DNA of 64,000 bases, from positions 1 to 64,000 of the forward strand of contig JAOTRV010000017.1 in the NCBI GenBank assembly GCA_030247575.1, read 5' to 3'. This document shows positions 19,831 to 28,674 of this stretch, piece after piece. Both the position numbers and the translations under genes were made by a program. Positions within the stretch are counted from its first letter, which is position 1, and each line of letters starts with the position of its first letter. The DNA is from Sulfuritalea sp. GTDB taxonomy: Bacteria; Pseudomonadota; Gammaproteobacteria; Burkholderiales; Rhodocyclaceae. The notes below the pieces were generated by a model, which saw only the letters and a program-made list of their open reading frames with translations, was not told the origin of the DNA and searched no databases.

Positions 19831-20280
19831 TCACTTGGAAGCCTGGAGAAACGCGACGATGTCGCGGATGTCCAGGTCGCTCAGGATTTCGTTGGTGCCG
19901 AAGGGCGGCATCAGCGTTTCGGGATTGCGTGTGCGCATGTCGTGGATTGCCGTGTAGGTTTCCGCGTCGCTGCGCCCCGCGTTGCCGTAGTGGCTTAGAT
20001 CCGGCCCGCGCGTTCCCGGTTGGGCGCCGCCCTTCATGACATGGCAGGCCAGGCAGTTGCCCTTGTCGCGGGCCTGGGCGATCTGCCGGCCTCTCTCGGC
20101 ATTGCCGTCGAGGGCGCCCGCGAGTGTCTTCGTTTGCGGCTTGCGCGTGGCAATCTTGCCGCAAGGCAGGGTGTAACTCAGGCACGGGTAGGCCGAGTAG
20201 TCGGCCGGCGCCTGGGCGCCCGCCGACAAGACCAGAACCGGCCCGAGGAGGATGGCAACGATGCCAGACGTCGTTTTCAT
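19831..20280 (-). CDS. soxX: Sulfur oxidation c-type cytochrome SoxX
   Basis: Electron-accepting partner of SoxA, 149 residues. Signal peptide to about residue 24, a cysteine pair (C33, C40) in the mature N-terminus, haem motif CLACH at 76-80 and the methionine ligand in ETLMPPFG (M124). The RGPDLSHYG segment is typical of SoxX. It precedes soxA, as in most sox operons. Confidence 0.95.
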   Translation of the reverse strand: MKTTSGIVAILLGPVLVLSAGAQAPADYSAYPCLSYTLPCGKIATRKPQTKTLAGALDGNAERGRQIAQARDKGNCLACHVMKGGAQPGTRGPDLSHYGNAGRSDAETYTAIHDMRTRNPETLMPPFGTNEILSDLDIRDIVAFLQASK

Positions 20281-20294
20281 CGCTTCGCCGCGAC

Positions 20295-21731
20295 TCAGAA
20301 CTGATGCGTCAGTTGCAGGCCGTAGCGCGCGCCGACCGCGTTGACCACGATTTGAGAGTTGGCCTCGGCAATTGCGTTGGCATTGGGGTTGGGCGCTTTG
20401 GCGTCGCGGGGCTCCAGGTTGAATGTAACGCGCGTCGCCGGCGAAAGATGGTAGTTCACCGCGAAGGTGAGCTGCTTGATGACGCGCTTGTCGCTGGCCC
20501 CCCAGGTGGCGTTGCCGATGGTGGCATAGAGAACGTCATGCTGCGCATAGCGGACGCCGAAGTTCCACTTGTCGTTGAGGTAGTAGCCGTAGTCGAGCGT
20601 GAGGCCGCGCGCCTTGTTGCCCTTCTCGGCGGCAATCTGGACTTGGCCGCCGAAGGCCTCGTCGACCACGTTGCCGGTCGGCGTGTAGAAGATCATGCCG
20701 TCGGCGTACATCAGGTCGAGGCCGAGGCGGTGCGTACCGCGCCCTTCGCCGAAGATTTCGCCGAGGGCCTTGATGCCGCCGCCGTAACGCGTGAAATCGA
20801 AGTCCCGGCTCAGCGTGCCCGAAGCGGCGACCTCGAAATTGCGCGTGCCGCCCTGGTGGTAGACGTAGCCCTTGATGCCGTGCTTGTTGGGCCCCTTGCC
20901 GCCGGGCAGGTCGTACTCGCTCGAGAAGTAGAGATTGAGATCCTTGTCGCTGTTGTAGTCCTTGAGCTTGTGGATGCCGCTGCCGTTGCCGATCATGACC
21001 GCATAGGTGCTGGTCCATCTGCCGGACTTGAAGGCGTCGAAGAACTGGAAGCCCCAGTCGCGACCGGCGTCGCTGTCGTAGCCGGCCTTGGCCGCGGGAG
21101 CGTAGCCCTGCCCGGCGATGACGGCCGTGCCCTTAGCGTTGACCTTGACGAATTTCTCGATCTGCACGCGGGCGATGAAGTCGGTCGGCCACATGTAGCT
21201 GTTGCTGTCGATGGCCTGGTACATCTCCTCCGGCCCGGGCTTGCGCATGAGGCCGGCGCGGACGCGAACGCCCGGAATGTAGCTGAAGGTCATCGACGCA
21301 TCGGTGAGGCTGATCGTGTGCGCGCGGTTCGTATCGAGCGGATCGTAGTTGGCCGCGTTCATCCCGGCATTGGCCATCAGGAAGTAATTGATCTTGCCGG
21401 GAATCAGATTGCCGCGCAGACCGATCGCCAGGTTGTCGACGTTGACGCCGGCCTGCTTGTCACGAAACTCGGGGCCGACCCGGCACATGGCGTTGTAGGA
21501 GCCGTTCAGGAGCGCGAAGTTGTTCGGGCCGACGGCTCGCAAGCCTTCGAGCTTGTCGCAGCCGTAGTAGTTCGTATAGGAAGCCTGCGCCACGCCGAAG
21601 AACTTGTGCGTGGTGGTCGGCGGCTCCATCGCCTGCGCCATGACCCAGTCTGCCGCGGCCGCTTGCCCCGCCGTACCCAGCGTCGCCGAAACGGCGGCGG
21701 CCAACACCAGCAACTTTCCATTGTTTCCCAT
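20295..21731 (-). CDS. Outer-membrane porin-like beta-barrel protein
   Basis: A 478-residue exported protein: signal peptide (MGNNGKLLVLAAAVSATLG up to AAA-ADW near residue 28), then alternating amphipathic strands with many aromatic and glycine residues, ending in a C-terminal phenylalanine (LQLTHQF) as required for barrel assembly. There is no obvious coiled-coil or OprP-type N-terminal region. It lies immediately upstream of soxX and downstream of a c-type cytochrome on the same strand. It may admit sulfur substrates or export products; no substrate can be read from the sequence. The start is ATG 21731, after a GGAGGAGAAG ribosome site. Confidence 0.82.
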   Translation of the reverse strand: MGNNGKLLVLAAAVSATLGTAGQAAAADWVMAQAMEPPTTTHKFFGVAQASYTNYYGCDKLEGLRAVGPNNFALLNGSYNAMCRVGPEFRDKQAGVNVDNLAIGLRGNLIPGKINYFLMANAGMNAANYDPLDTNRAHTISLTDASMTFSYIPGVRVRAGLMRKPGPEEMYQAIDSNSYMWPTDFIARVQIEKFVKVNAKGTAVIAGQGYAPAAKAGYDSDAGRDWGFQFFDAFKSGRWTSTYAVMIGNGSGIHKLKDYNSDKDLNLYFSSEYDLPGGKGPNKHGIKGYVYHQGGTRNFEVAASGTLSRDFDFTRYGGGIKALGEIFGEGRGTHRLGLDLMYADGMIFYTPTGNVVDEAFGGQVQIAAEKGNKARGLTLDYGYYLNDKWNFGVRYAQHDVLYATIGNATWGASDKRVIKQLTFAVNYHLSPATRVTFNLEPRDAKAPNPNANAIAEANSQIVVNAVGARYGLQLTHQF

Positions 21732-21778
21732 GAATCTTCTCCTCCCCGAGACGATGCTTGAACGATATATTTTTTGTT

Positions 21779-21811
21779 GCCGCCACCCGCCCGTCACGGA
21801 AGGATGGCGGC
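21779..21811 (-). terminator. Hairpin between cytochrome and porin genes
   Basis: GCCGCCACCC (21779-21788) pairs with GGATGGCGGC (21802-21811) with one wobble. On the minus strand it follows the cytochrome stop, but A residues rather than T residues come next, so it may attenuate transcription or protect mRNA rather than terminate it. Confidence 0.4.
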
Positions 21812-21839
21812 GCTTGCCGACGATATTGACTGACTTGAT

Positions 21840-22463
21840 TTACTCGACGATGTAGGGTGAATCACCCTTGCCGAAACGGAACAGGTTGTGGCAGGTCGAG
21901 CAGCCGCTCAGCACCTTGCCCATTTCGGCGCCGGCGCTGACGAAATCCTTCTTGAGGGCCATTTCGCCCACGCGCTCCAGGCCGCCTTCGACCTGTTCGT
22001 TGATCTTCGGCAGCGCGCTGAGCGAGTCGACGTTGATCTGCTCGAGCTTCACGTAAGCCATCAGGTGCCCTTTCGGCCAGCGGTGGCGGGAAGCGCGAAC
22101 CGCGCAGTCGGCAGCCATCTCTCCGTTTTCCACCATCAGTCCGGCCGTCACGCACTGGACGTCGGAGAGCAGTTCCATCATTACCTGGCGCGCCGTGGCG
22201 TCTTCGCTGTAACGGGTATGCTTGGACGTCATTTTCTTGAACTGCTGGATGAACTCCGGCGGCAGCTTTTTGATCTGGGCCTGGAATTCCGGGCTCATCT
22301 TGTACTGCTTCGGGGCATCTGCCGACGTCTTCTCGATGCTGGGGTACTTGTGGCCGTTGGCGGCTGCCTTGGCTTCTTCTGCCGCGCCAGCCGGAATGAC
22401 GACTCCGGCGCTGAGGACGGCGACAGCAGCGAGCGTGGCAACAAATTTTTGTTTCATGGACAT
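21840..22463 (-). CDS. c-type cytochrome with C-terminal haem
   Basis: A 207-residue exported protein. Signal peptide to about residue 28, then a charged, mostly helical body. Cysteines C104 and C120 flank a helix hairpin and may form a disulfide. The only haem motif is CSTCH at 188-192, close to the C-terminus, again the class II arrangement. Ends in SPYIVE. It follows the DUF3365 gene and precedes the porin gene, so haem protein, cytochrome, porin and Sox proteins appear to be made together. No named family recognised. Confidence 0.82.
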   Translation of the reverse strand: MSMKQKFVATLAAVAVLSAGVVIPAGAAEEAKAAANGHKYPSIEKTSADAPKQYKMSPEFQAQIKKLPPEFIQQFKKMTSKHTRYSEDATARQVMMELLSDVQCVTAGLMVENGEMAADCAVRASRHRWPKGHLMAYVKLEQINVDSLSALPKINEQVEGGLERVGEMALKKDFVSAGAEMGKVLSGCSTCHNLFRFGKGDSPYIVE

Positions 22464-22539
22464 GGTTTTCTCCTTGTTGAATTGGTGCGAAACAGGTCAC
22501 CCGCAGCTTTTGACGACCGCGGCGCCTCGAACACGTTGA

Positions 22540-23313
22540 TTAATCGCTTACGCCGACCGTCACGCTCATCACGCCGATGAGGTCGCCGGCTTCCAGGCCG
22601 TCCTTCTCGAAGCCGAGCATGTCGGGCTCGCCCTTGGGCTTGCCGTGGCAACCCAGGCAGGGCGGGATCAGGCGGATCGGTTCCATGTGGCGGTACACCT
22701 CCTGCTTGCCCCATTTGGCGAAGCTCGTCAGCGGCTTGTTTTCGCCATGGCCGGCCTTGACGTAATGCTCCAGCGCATTGCGCTCGGTGTCGTCGGGCGC
22801 ATTCATCGGGCTGCGGTAGGCGCGCCCCGGCTGCTTGATGATGATGCCGGTGCGGGCCGCGAATACCTGACCCATTTCGCGCTCCCATTTGGCCGGCAGG
22901 AAGTTCTTCCAGCCCACGCCCTTGGTGTTGATGCGTTCCTGGTTGTTGTCCATCACCTGGCGGCCGGCCCAGAACAGTTTCTCGAAAATCTTCTTCTGGT
23001 TGGGAGAGGCGTCGATCAAGTCGGGCTCGACGGCGGACCGCCACTGGCTCTCAAGAGATTCGCCGGAAAGCCCCTTGTCGCCGAGCGCGGGATCGACAAT
23101 CTTGCCGGCGTAGGCAAAAATGATCATGCGTGCAGCCATCACCGCCTTGGCGAGCTTTTCCGCCGTCGCCTTGGCCTCGGCCCGCGGAACTTTCTCCATG
23201 AAGAAGGATTCCGCAAAGCCGCCCTTGGCCCGCGCGCCGATCTGCTCGGCAGCAGCAGGCAGCGTCGTCAGCAGAAGCAATGCGGCAAGTGCCGCGGCAT
23301 GTCCAGTCATCAT
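22540..23313 (-). CDS. DUF3365 (Tll0287-like) haem protein, exported
   Basis: A 257-residue protein with signal peptide (MMTGHAAALAALLLLTTLPA, cleavage near 22). The Tll0287-like domain spans roughly 35-250, and a single CLGCH haem motif at 219-223 sits in the normal place near the C-terminus, before SVTVGVSD. In other bacteria this domain is found as a redox or gas sensor, often attached to histidine kinases or cyclases. Here it is free, secreted and divergent from a two-component system. The first ATG giving a signal peptide (23313, or the adjacent 23310) is preferred over one at 23442, which would add a cysteine-rich stretch with no signal. Confidence 0.85.
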   Translation of the reverse strand: MMTGHAAALAALLLLTTLPAAAEQIGARAKGGFAESFFMEKVPRAEAKATAEKLAKAVMAARMIIFAYAGKIVDPALGDKGLSGESLESQWRSAVEPDLIDASPNQKKIFEKLFWAGRQVMDNNQERINTKGVGWKNFLPAKWEREMGQVFAARTGIIIKQPGRAYRSPMNAPDDTERNALEHYVKAGHGENKPLTSFAKWGKQEVYRHMEPIRLIPPCLGCHGKPKGEPDMLGFEKDGLEAGDLIGVMSVTVGVSD

Positions 23314-23387
23314 TTCCCCCGCTTGTGTTATGTTTTCCGCAAGACTAGGGAGGAGCGGTTTCCGAGGTGTTGCATGGAGGCCGCAGG

Positions 23388-23406
23388 TGTTACAAGTTGT
23401 TACAAG
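23388..23406. promoter_or_regulatory. Tandem TGTTACAAG repeat, candidate response-regulator site
   Basis: Two exact 9-base copies of TGTTACAAG (23388-23396 and 23398-23406) are spaced by one helical turn (period 10), 13 bases before the response-regulator start and 75 bases from the divergent DUF3365 start. OmpR-family regulators bind direct repeats with this period. It is the obvious candidate site for control of both directions. Confidence 0.5.
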
Positions 23407-23419
23407 GGGCGCCGAAGCC

Positions 23420-24130
23420 ATGGCTGAATGCCGCGGTCGCATACTGGTGGTGGATGACGATGAAGGCTTGCGCGGGCTGCTGGTGCGCTATCTTTCAGAC
23501 AACGGCTATGAGGCCGCGGGCGTGGGCGACGGCACGGCGATGAAGCGCCACCTGGCGACCCACGCGGTGGATCTGCTGCTGCTCGACGTCATGCTGCCGG
23601 GCGAGGACGGCTTGTCTCTGGCGCGTTCACTCAGCGGACCCGGCACCCCCTCGATCATCATGCTGTCGGCACGCGGCGAAGAAGTCGACCGCATTGTCGG
23701 CCTCGAGGTCGGAGCCGACGATTACCTGCCCAAACCTTTCAGTCACCGCGAGTTGCTGGCACGCATTGCGGCGGTGCTGCGCCGCCGGCAGCCTGTGAGG
23801 GAAAAAGGCCGCCTGCGCCACTTCGGCCCCTTCGAGGTCGATCTCGAGTCGCGCCGCCTGACCAGCAACGGCAAGGAAATCGAGATATCGGGCGCGGAGT
23901 TTTCCCTGCTCAAGATATTGCTCGAACATCCGGACCGCGTGCTCAGCCGCGATGCCCTGGTCGATCTGCTCAAGGGCTACGAGCGGGGACCCTTCGACCG
24001 CATGGTCGATGTGCGCGTCACGCGACTGCGCCGCAAGATCGAGCCCGACCCGGCCCATCCGGTCTACCTGCGCACGGTCTGGGGCGAGGGCTATCTCTTT
24101 TCGCCCGGCGGAGGCACCGGCCCGGCATGA
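23420..24130 (+). CDS. OmpR-family response regulator
   Basis: A 236-residue DNA-binding regulator. The receiver domain (about 6-118) has the acidic pocket VDDDE at 11-15, phosphoacceptor D56 in LLLLDVMLP and the lysine in DDYLPKPFSH. A winged-helix trans_reg_C domain occupies about 135-228 (RVTRLRRKIEPDPAHPVYLRTVWGEGYLF). The ATG at 23420 is chosen because upstream sequence is antisense to the DUF3365 gene. It overlaps the kinase gene by four bases. It probably regulates the divergent sox run, but that is inference from position. Confidence 0.95.
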   Translation: MAECRGRILVVDDDEGLRGLLVRYLSDNGYEAAGVGDGTAMKRHLATHAVDLLLLDVMLPGEDGLSLARSLSGPGTPSIIMLSARGEEVDRIVGLEVGADDYLPKPFSHRELLARIAAVLRRRQPVREKGRLRHFGPFEVDLESRRLTSNGKEIEISGAEFSLLKILLEHPDRVLSRDALVDLLKGYERGPFDRMVDVRVTRLRRKIEPDPAHPVYLRTVWGEGYLFSPGGGTGPA

Positions 24131-25473
24131 TCGCGCCGCGCACGCTGTTCGGTCGCACCGCGCTGGTGATCACGCTGGTGTCGTTTGCTTTCCAGATGTT
24201 CACCATCGCCGTCATCACCTACTTCGCCCTGGTGCCGCTGGGCCGCCACGCCACCAATGACCTTGCCGCGCTGATGCTAGACACGGCCGAGTCATGGGAA
24301 ACCGAACGGGTCGCCGAGCGGGCCTGGCTGCAGGAGCGCATCAGCCGCGTCCACCGTCTGCAGGTGCAGGATCCACCCGGCGAGGCGGTCGACTTCACCC
24401 GGCAGCTTCCCTATTTCCAGTTGCTCGAATCTGCCTTGAGCGTCCGCGCCGGCGAACGCATCGAATTGCGCACCAGTCGCGCCGAGGACGGCGAACAATG
24501 GTATTGGGCGGATCTGCCCGCAGCAGGGGCGAAGGTGCGTGTCGGCTTTCCGGCCAGCCGCGTCGACGTGCAGCCGTGGCTCGCCATGCTGCTGATCCTG
24601 TCGGTCGGGACGGTCGTCACGCTGATCACCTCGACCTGGCTGGCGCGCTGGCTGATCGGGCCCCTGTCGCGCCTGTCGGCAGCGACCCAGCGCATCGGGC
24701 GCGGCGAGCGCGGCGAACCGCTGCCCGAAACCGGCCCGGCCGAGCTCGCGACGCTGGCACGCGAGTTCAACCGCATGGGCGAGCAGGTCGAGGAGTTGCT
24801 GACCAACCGCACCACGCTGCTGGCCGGCATTTCGCACGATCTGCGCACGCCGCTGGCGCGCATCCAGCTGGCGCTGGGAATGATCTCGGAAAGATTCGAC
24901 CGGGAACTCCTCGACCGCGTACTGCGCGACGTCGAGGGCATGAACGATCTGATCGGCCGCTGCCTGGAGGTAAGCCGGGATTTCGTCGAAAAGGAATCGG
25001 TGGAACTCGACCTGTGCGATCTGCTCGCAGGAGTCGCCATGGAATTCTCCGGCCGGGGCGCCGAGATCCGCGGCCGCAAGGGTCCCGATTGCCACCTGCG
25101 GGTGCGCCCGCTGGCACTCAAGCGCATCCTCTCCAACCTGGTCGACAACGCCCAGCGCTATGGCGAGGGGCAAATCATCGACATCGAATACCGCATGTCC
25201 GAGCGCCATGTCGAGATATGCGTGCTCGATCGGGGACCGGGCATTGCGGAAGAGGAACGCGAGAAGGTGTTCCAGCCCTTCTATCGTCTGGAGCCCTCGC
25301 GCAGCGCCCGCACCGGCGGCAGCGGACTCGGCCTGGCCATCGTGCGCCAGCTCGCCACCGCCAACGGCTGGACGGTGGAGCTTTCGGCGCGGCCGGGCGG
25401 CGGCACCGCCGCCTGCGTGAAGGTGCCGCTCGAAGATACGCAGGGCCCGCCGACACCCGGAACGCCGAACTGA
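24127..25473 (+). CDS. Sensor histidine kinase
   Basis: Inner-membrane kinase of 448 residues. Two membrane segments (about 12-36 and 152-172) bracket a periplasmic sensor of about 115 residues with no cysteine or CxxCH. HAMP follows (175-228), then the H-box SHDLRTPLAR with H237 and a HATPase domain with DNAQRYGEG, DRGPGIAEEE and GSGLGLAIV. The layout is of the EnvZ type. It is translationally coupled to the response regulator. Confidence 0.94.
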   Translation: MIAPRTLFGRTALVITLVSFAFQMFTIAVITYFALVPLGRHATNDLAALMLDTAESWETERVAERAWLQERISRVHRLQVQDPPGEAVDFTRQLPYFQLLESALSVRAGERIELRTSRAEDGEQWYWADLPAAGAKVRVGFPASRVDVQPWLAMLLILSVGTVVTLITSTWLARWLIGPLSRLSAATQRIGRGERGEPLPETGPAELATLAREFNRMGEQVEELLTNRTTLLAGISHDLRTPLARIQLALGMISERFDRELLDRVLRDVEGMNDLIGRCLEVSRDFVEKESVELDLCDLLAGVAMEFSGRGAEIRGRKGPDCHLRVRPLALKRILSNLVDNAQRYGEGQIIDIEYRMSERHVEICVLDRGPGIAEEEREKVFQPFYRLEPSRSARTGGSGLGLAIVRQLATANGWTVELSARPGGGTAACVKVPLEDTQGPPTPGTPN

Positions 25474-25575
25474 TCCGTCGCGGCAGGCAGCGGGCTTCGC
25501 CGGCCGCCCTGCGTCCCAAGCCCGCGAGCGAAACCCTGTAAAATCGCTGCTTTTGCGAATCAACAGGGTTTCCCG

Positions 25576-26502
25576 ATGAACCAAAGACCCACGTTCCAGG
25601 AAATCATCCTGCGCCTGCAGGAATTCTGGAACCAGCAGGGCTGTGCGCTGCTGCAGCCCTATGACATGGAAGTCGGCGCCGGCACCAGCCACACCGCCAC
25701 ATTTCTGCGCGCCCTCGGCCCCGAGCCGTGGCAGGCCGCCTATGTCCAGCCCTCGCGCCGGCCCAAGGACGGCCGCTACGGCGACAATCCCAACCGCATG
25801 CAGCATTACTACCAGTACCAGGTGGTGCTGAAACCCGCGCCGGCGAACATCCTTGAGTTGTATCTCGGCTCGCTCGAAGCTCTCGGCTTCGACCTCAAGA
25901 AGAACGACGTGCGCTTCGTCGAGGACGACTGGGAGAACCCGACGCTGGGCGCCTGGGGCCTGGGCTGGGAAGTCTGGCTCAACGGCATGGAGGTCACGCA
26001 GTTCACCTACTTCCAGCAGGTCGGCGGCATCGACTGCAAACCGATCACCGGCGAGATCACCTACGGCCTGGAACGGCTGGCGATGTACCTGCAGGGCGTC
26101 GACAACGTCTTCGACCTGGTCTATGCGCCGGGCCTGAAATACGGCGACGTCTTCCACCAGAACGAGGTGGAGCAAAGCGCCTACAACTTCGAGCACAGCA
26201 ACGTCGAGTTCCTGCTTACGGCCTTCGGCGCGCACGAAGGCAATGCCAAACACCTGATGGAGCAGCAACTGGCGCTGCCAGCCTACGAGCAAGTCTTGAA
26301 GGCCGCGCACACTTTCAACCTGCTTGACGCGCGCGGCGCCATCTCGGTCACCGAGCGCGCCGCCTACATCGGCCGCATCCGCAACCTGGCGCGCAGCGTG
26401 GCGCAAAGCTACCTCGACAGCCGCGCGCGGATGGGCTTCCCGATGGCACCGCGCGCCCACGCCGAGGAAGTCCTCGCGCAACTCGCGAAGAAGGCGGCCT
26501 GA
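25576..26502 (+). CDS. glyQ: Glycyl-tRNA synthetase alpha subunit
   Basis: Catalytic subunit of the heterotetrameric bacterial GlyRS. 308 residues starting [18 protein letters not shown], with class II motifs seen as [16 protein letters not shown] and [27 protein letters not shown]. Followed after two bases by glyS. The alpha2-beta2 type is usual in Proteobacteria. Confidence 0.98.
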   Translation: MNQRPTFQEIILRLQEFWNQQGCALLQPYDMEVGAGTSHTATFLRALGPEPWQAAYVQPSRRPKDGRYGDNPNRMQHYYQYQVVLKPAPANILELYLGSLEALGFDLKKNDVRFVEDDWENPTLGAWGLGWEVWLNGMEVTQFTYFQQVGGIDCKPITGEITYGLERLAMYLQGVDNVFDLVYAPGLKYGDVFHQNEVEQSAYNFEHSNVEFLLTAFGAHEGNAKHLMEQQLALPAYEQVLKAAHTFNLLDARGAISVTERAAYIGRIRNLARSVAQSYLDSRARMGFPMAPRAHAEEVLAQLAKKAA

Positions 26503-26504
26503 CC

Positions 26505-28595
26505 ATGACTACGAAGAACCTGCTCGTTGAACTGTTCGTCGAAGAGCTACCGCCCAAGGCACTGAAGAAGCTCGGCGAGTCCTTTGCCGCTGCGCTGGCA
26601 ACCAGCCTGAGATCTCAGGGTTTCGCCGACGACAAATCTGTCGTTACGCCCTTCGCCTCGCCGCGCCGCCTTGCCGTACATGTGACCGACGTCATCGCCA
26701 AGGCGGCCGACAAACAGGTGCAGCAGAAGCTCATGCCCGTCGCCGTGGCGCTCGACGCCGCAGGCAATGCCACGCCCGCGCTGCTGAAGAAGCTTGCCGC
26801 ACTTGGGGCGGACGCCTCCGTCGTGCCGACGTTGACGCGTCAGCCGGATGGCAAGGCAGAGGCGCTGTTCCTTAGCAAGGTCGAGCGTGGCATGTCGCTT
26901 GCACTTGGCTTGGCAAAAGCACTTTGGGAAGCACTGGATCGACTACCGATCCCGAAGGTTATGAGTTACCAACTTCCTGACGGTTGGACAACCGTCAACT
27001 TCGTTCGGCCCGTTCACCGGCTAGTTGCACTCCACGGAGCTGAGGTTGTCGACGTGCATATGTTTGGCCTCGCCGCCGGCCGCGAAACCCAGGGCCACCG
27101 CTTCGAAGCTGTCAACCCGATCGTCGCCATCAAGGATGCCGATTCCTACGCTGAGCAGTTGAAGACCGAAGGCGCGGTGATTGCCAGTTTCGCCGAGCGT
27201 CGTGCGGAGATCGAGAAGCAATTGCAGGCCGCGGCGGCGAAAGAGAACCTGAAGCCAATCGACGACGACGCCCTGCTCGACGAAGTCGCCGCGCTGGTCG
27301 AGCGGCCGAACGTGCTGAGCTGCCAGTTCGAAAAGGAATTTCTCGACGTGCCGCAGGAATGCCTGATCCTGACCATGAAGGCCAACCAGAAGTATTTCCC
27401 GCTGCTCGATGCCACTGGCAAACTCACCAACAAATTCCTCGTCGTCAGCAACATCCGCCCGGACGACGGCTCGGCCGTGATCGGCGGCAACGAGCGCGTG
27501 GTGCGCCCGCGCCTGGCCGACGCCAAGTTCTTCTTCGACCAGGACCGCAGGAAGTCGCTGATGGACCGCATCCCGGGCCTGGCGAAAGTGGTCTATCACA
27601 ACAAGCTCGGCACCCAGGGCGAGCGCGTCGAGCGCGTCGCCGCGCTGGCACGCGCTATCGGCGACAAGCTCGGCGGCGAAGCGCTGGCGAATGCGGCCGA
27701 CCGCGCCGCGGTGCTGGCCAAGGCCGACCTGCTGACCGACATGGTCGGCGAGTTCCCCGAACTGCAGGGCATCATGGGCCGCTACTACGCGCTGCACGAC
27801 GGCGAGCCGGCCGAGATCGCCGACGCGATCGAGGACCACTACAAACCGCGCTTCGCCGGCGACGAGCTGCCGCGCGGCGAGGCGGGCTTGTGCGTCGCTT
27901 TGGCCGACAAGCTGCAAACGCTCGCCGACATGTTCGGCATCGGCCAGTTGCCGACCGGCGACAAAGACCCCTTCGCGCTGCGCCGCCACGCGCTGGGCAT
28001 GATCCGGATGCTGATCGAGCGCGATCTGCCGTTGGACTTGATGTGGTTGTTCAATGCGGCCAGGCTGGCCGACGCCAAAGTCGCCGAGCAATTGTCCGAC
28101 TTCATCTACGAACGTCTTGCCGGCAGCCTGCGCGAACAGGGCTATTCGGCGCTGGAAGTCGATGCCGTGGTCGGCCTGCGCCCGCAGCGTCTGGGCGACA
28201 TCCCCAAGCGCCTGGCCGCCGTGCGCGCCTTCGCCGCGCTGCCCGAGGCCGCCAGCCTTGCCGCCGCCAACAAGCGTGTCGGCAACATCCTGAAGAAGGC
28301 GGAAGGCTCGGTCGAGGCACAGGTCGACGTCGCACTACTCAAGGAAGAGGCCGAGCATGCTCTTTTCTTTGCGCTCAAACTCGTAGAGTCTGATTCCGAC
28401 CCGACCTTCACGGCAGGCAACTACACCGCCTCACTATTGGCGCTCGCCCGACTCAAAGAGCCGGTCGATGCCTTCTTCGATCACGTGATGGTGAATGCCG
28501 ACGACCCGGCGCTGCGCGCCAACCGCCTCGGCCTGCTCGCGATCCTGCACCAGGCGATGAACCGCGTCGCCGACCTGTCAAGGCTTTCCGCCTGA
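26505..28595 (+). CDS. glyS: Glycyl-tRNA synthetase beta subunit
   Basis: tRNA-binding subunit of GlyRS, 696 residues, normal length. The start LLVELFVEELPPKALKKLGESF and the internal segment CLILTMKANQKYFPLLD are characteristic. The C-terminal anticodon-binding DALR-like domain covers about 580-680. Codon use in the first third (about 26830-27060) is noticeably less GC-rich at third positions than in the rest. Confidence 0.97.
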   Translation: MTTKNLLVELFVEELPPKALKKLGESFAAALATSLRSQGFADDKSVVTPFASPRRLAVHVTDVIAKAADKQVQQKLMPVAVALDAAGNATPALLKKLAALGADASVVPTLTRQPDGKAEALFLSKVERGMSLALGLAKALWEALDRLPIPKVMSYQLPDGWTTVNFVRPVHRLVALHGAEVVDVHMFGLAAGRETQGHRFEAVNPIVAIKDADSYAEQLKTEGAVIASFAERRAEIEKQLQAAAAKENLKPIDDDALLDEVAALVERPNVLSCQFEKEFLDVPQECLILTMKANQKYFPLLDATGKLTNKFLVVSNIRPDDGSAVIGGNERVVRPRLADAKFFFDQDRRKSLMDRIPGLAKVVYHNKLGTQGERVERVAALARAIGDKLGGEALANAADRAAVLAKADLLTDMVGEFPELQGIMGRYYALHDGEPAEIADAIEDHYKPRFAGDELPRGEAGLCVALADKLQTLADMFGIGQLPTGDKDPFALRRHALGMIRMLIERDLPLDLMWLFNAARLADAKVAEQLSDFIYERLAGSLREQGYSALEVDAVVGLRPQRLGDIPKRLAAVRAFAALPEAASLAAANKRVGNILKKAEGSVEAQVDVALLKEEAEHALFFALKLVESDSDPTFTAGNYTASLLALARLKEPVDAFFDHVMVNADDPALRANRLGLLAILHQAMNRVADLSRLSA

Positions 28596-28674
28596 CGCGA
28601 GGCATGGCAAACAAAGCGCTTTTTGCGGCGGTGTTCGGCAAAGTCGGTGCTGACGACACGGAGACAATCGGCTC

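Noticed and set aside
17606-19957. A 783-codon open frame on the plus strand
   Set aside because: It runs antisense through the cytochrome, soxZ, soxY and soxA genes, which are well supported.
24292-26481. A 729-codon open frame on the minus strand
   Set aside because: Antisense to the histidine kinase and glyQ; no recognisable domain.
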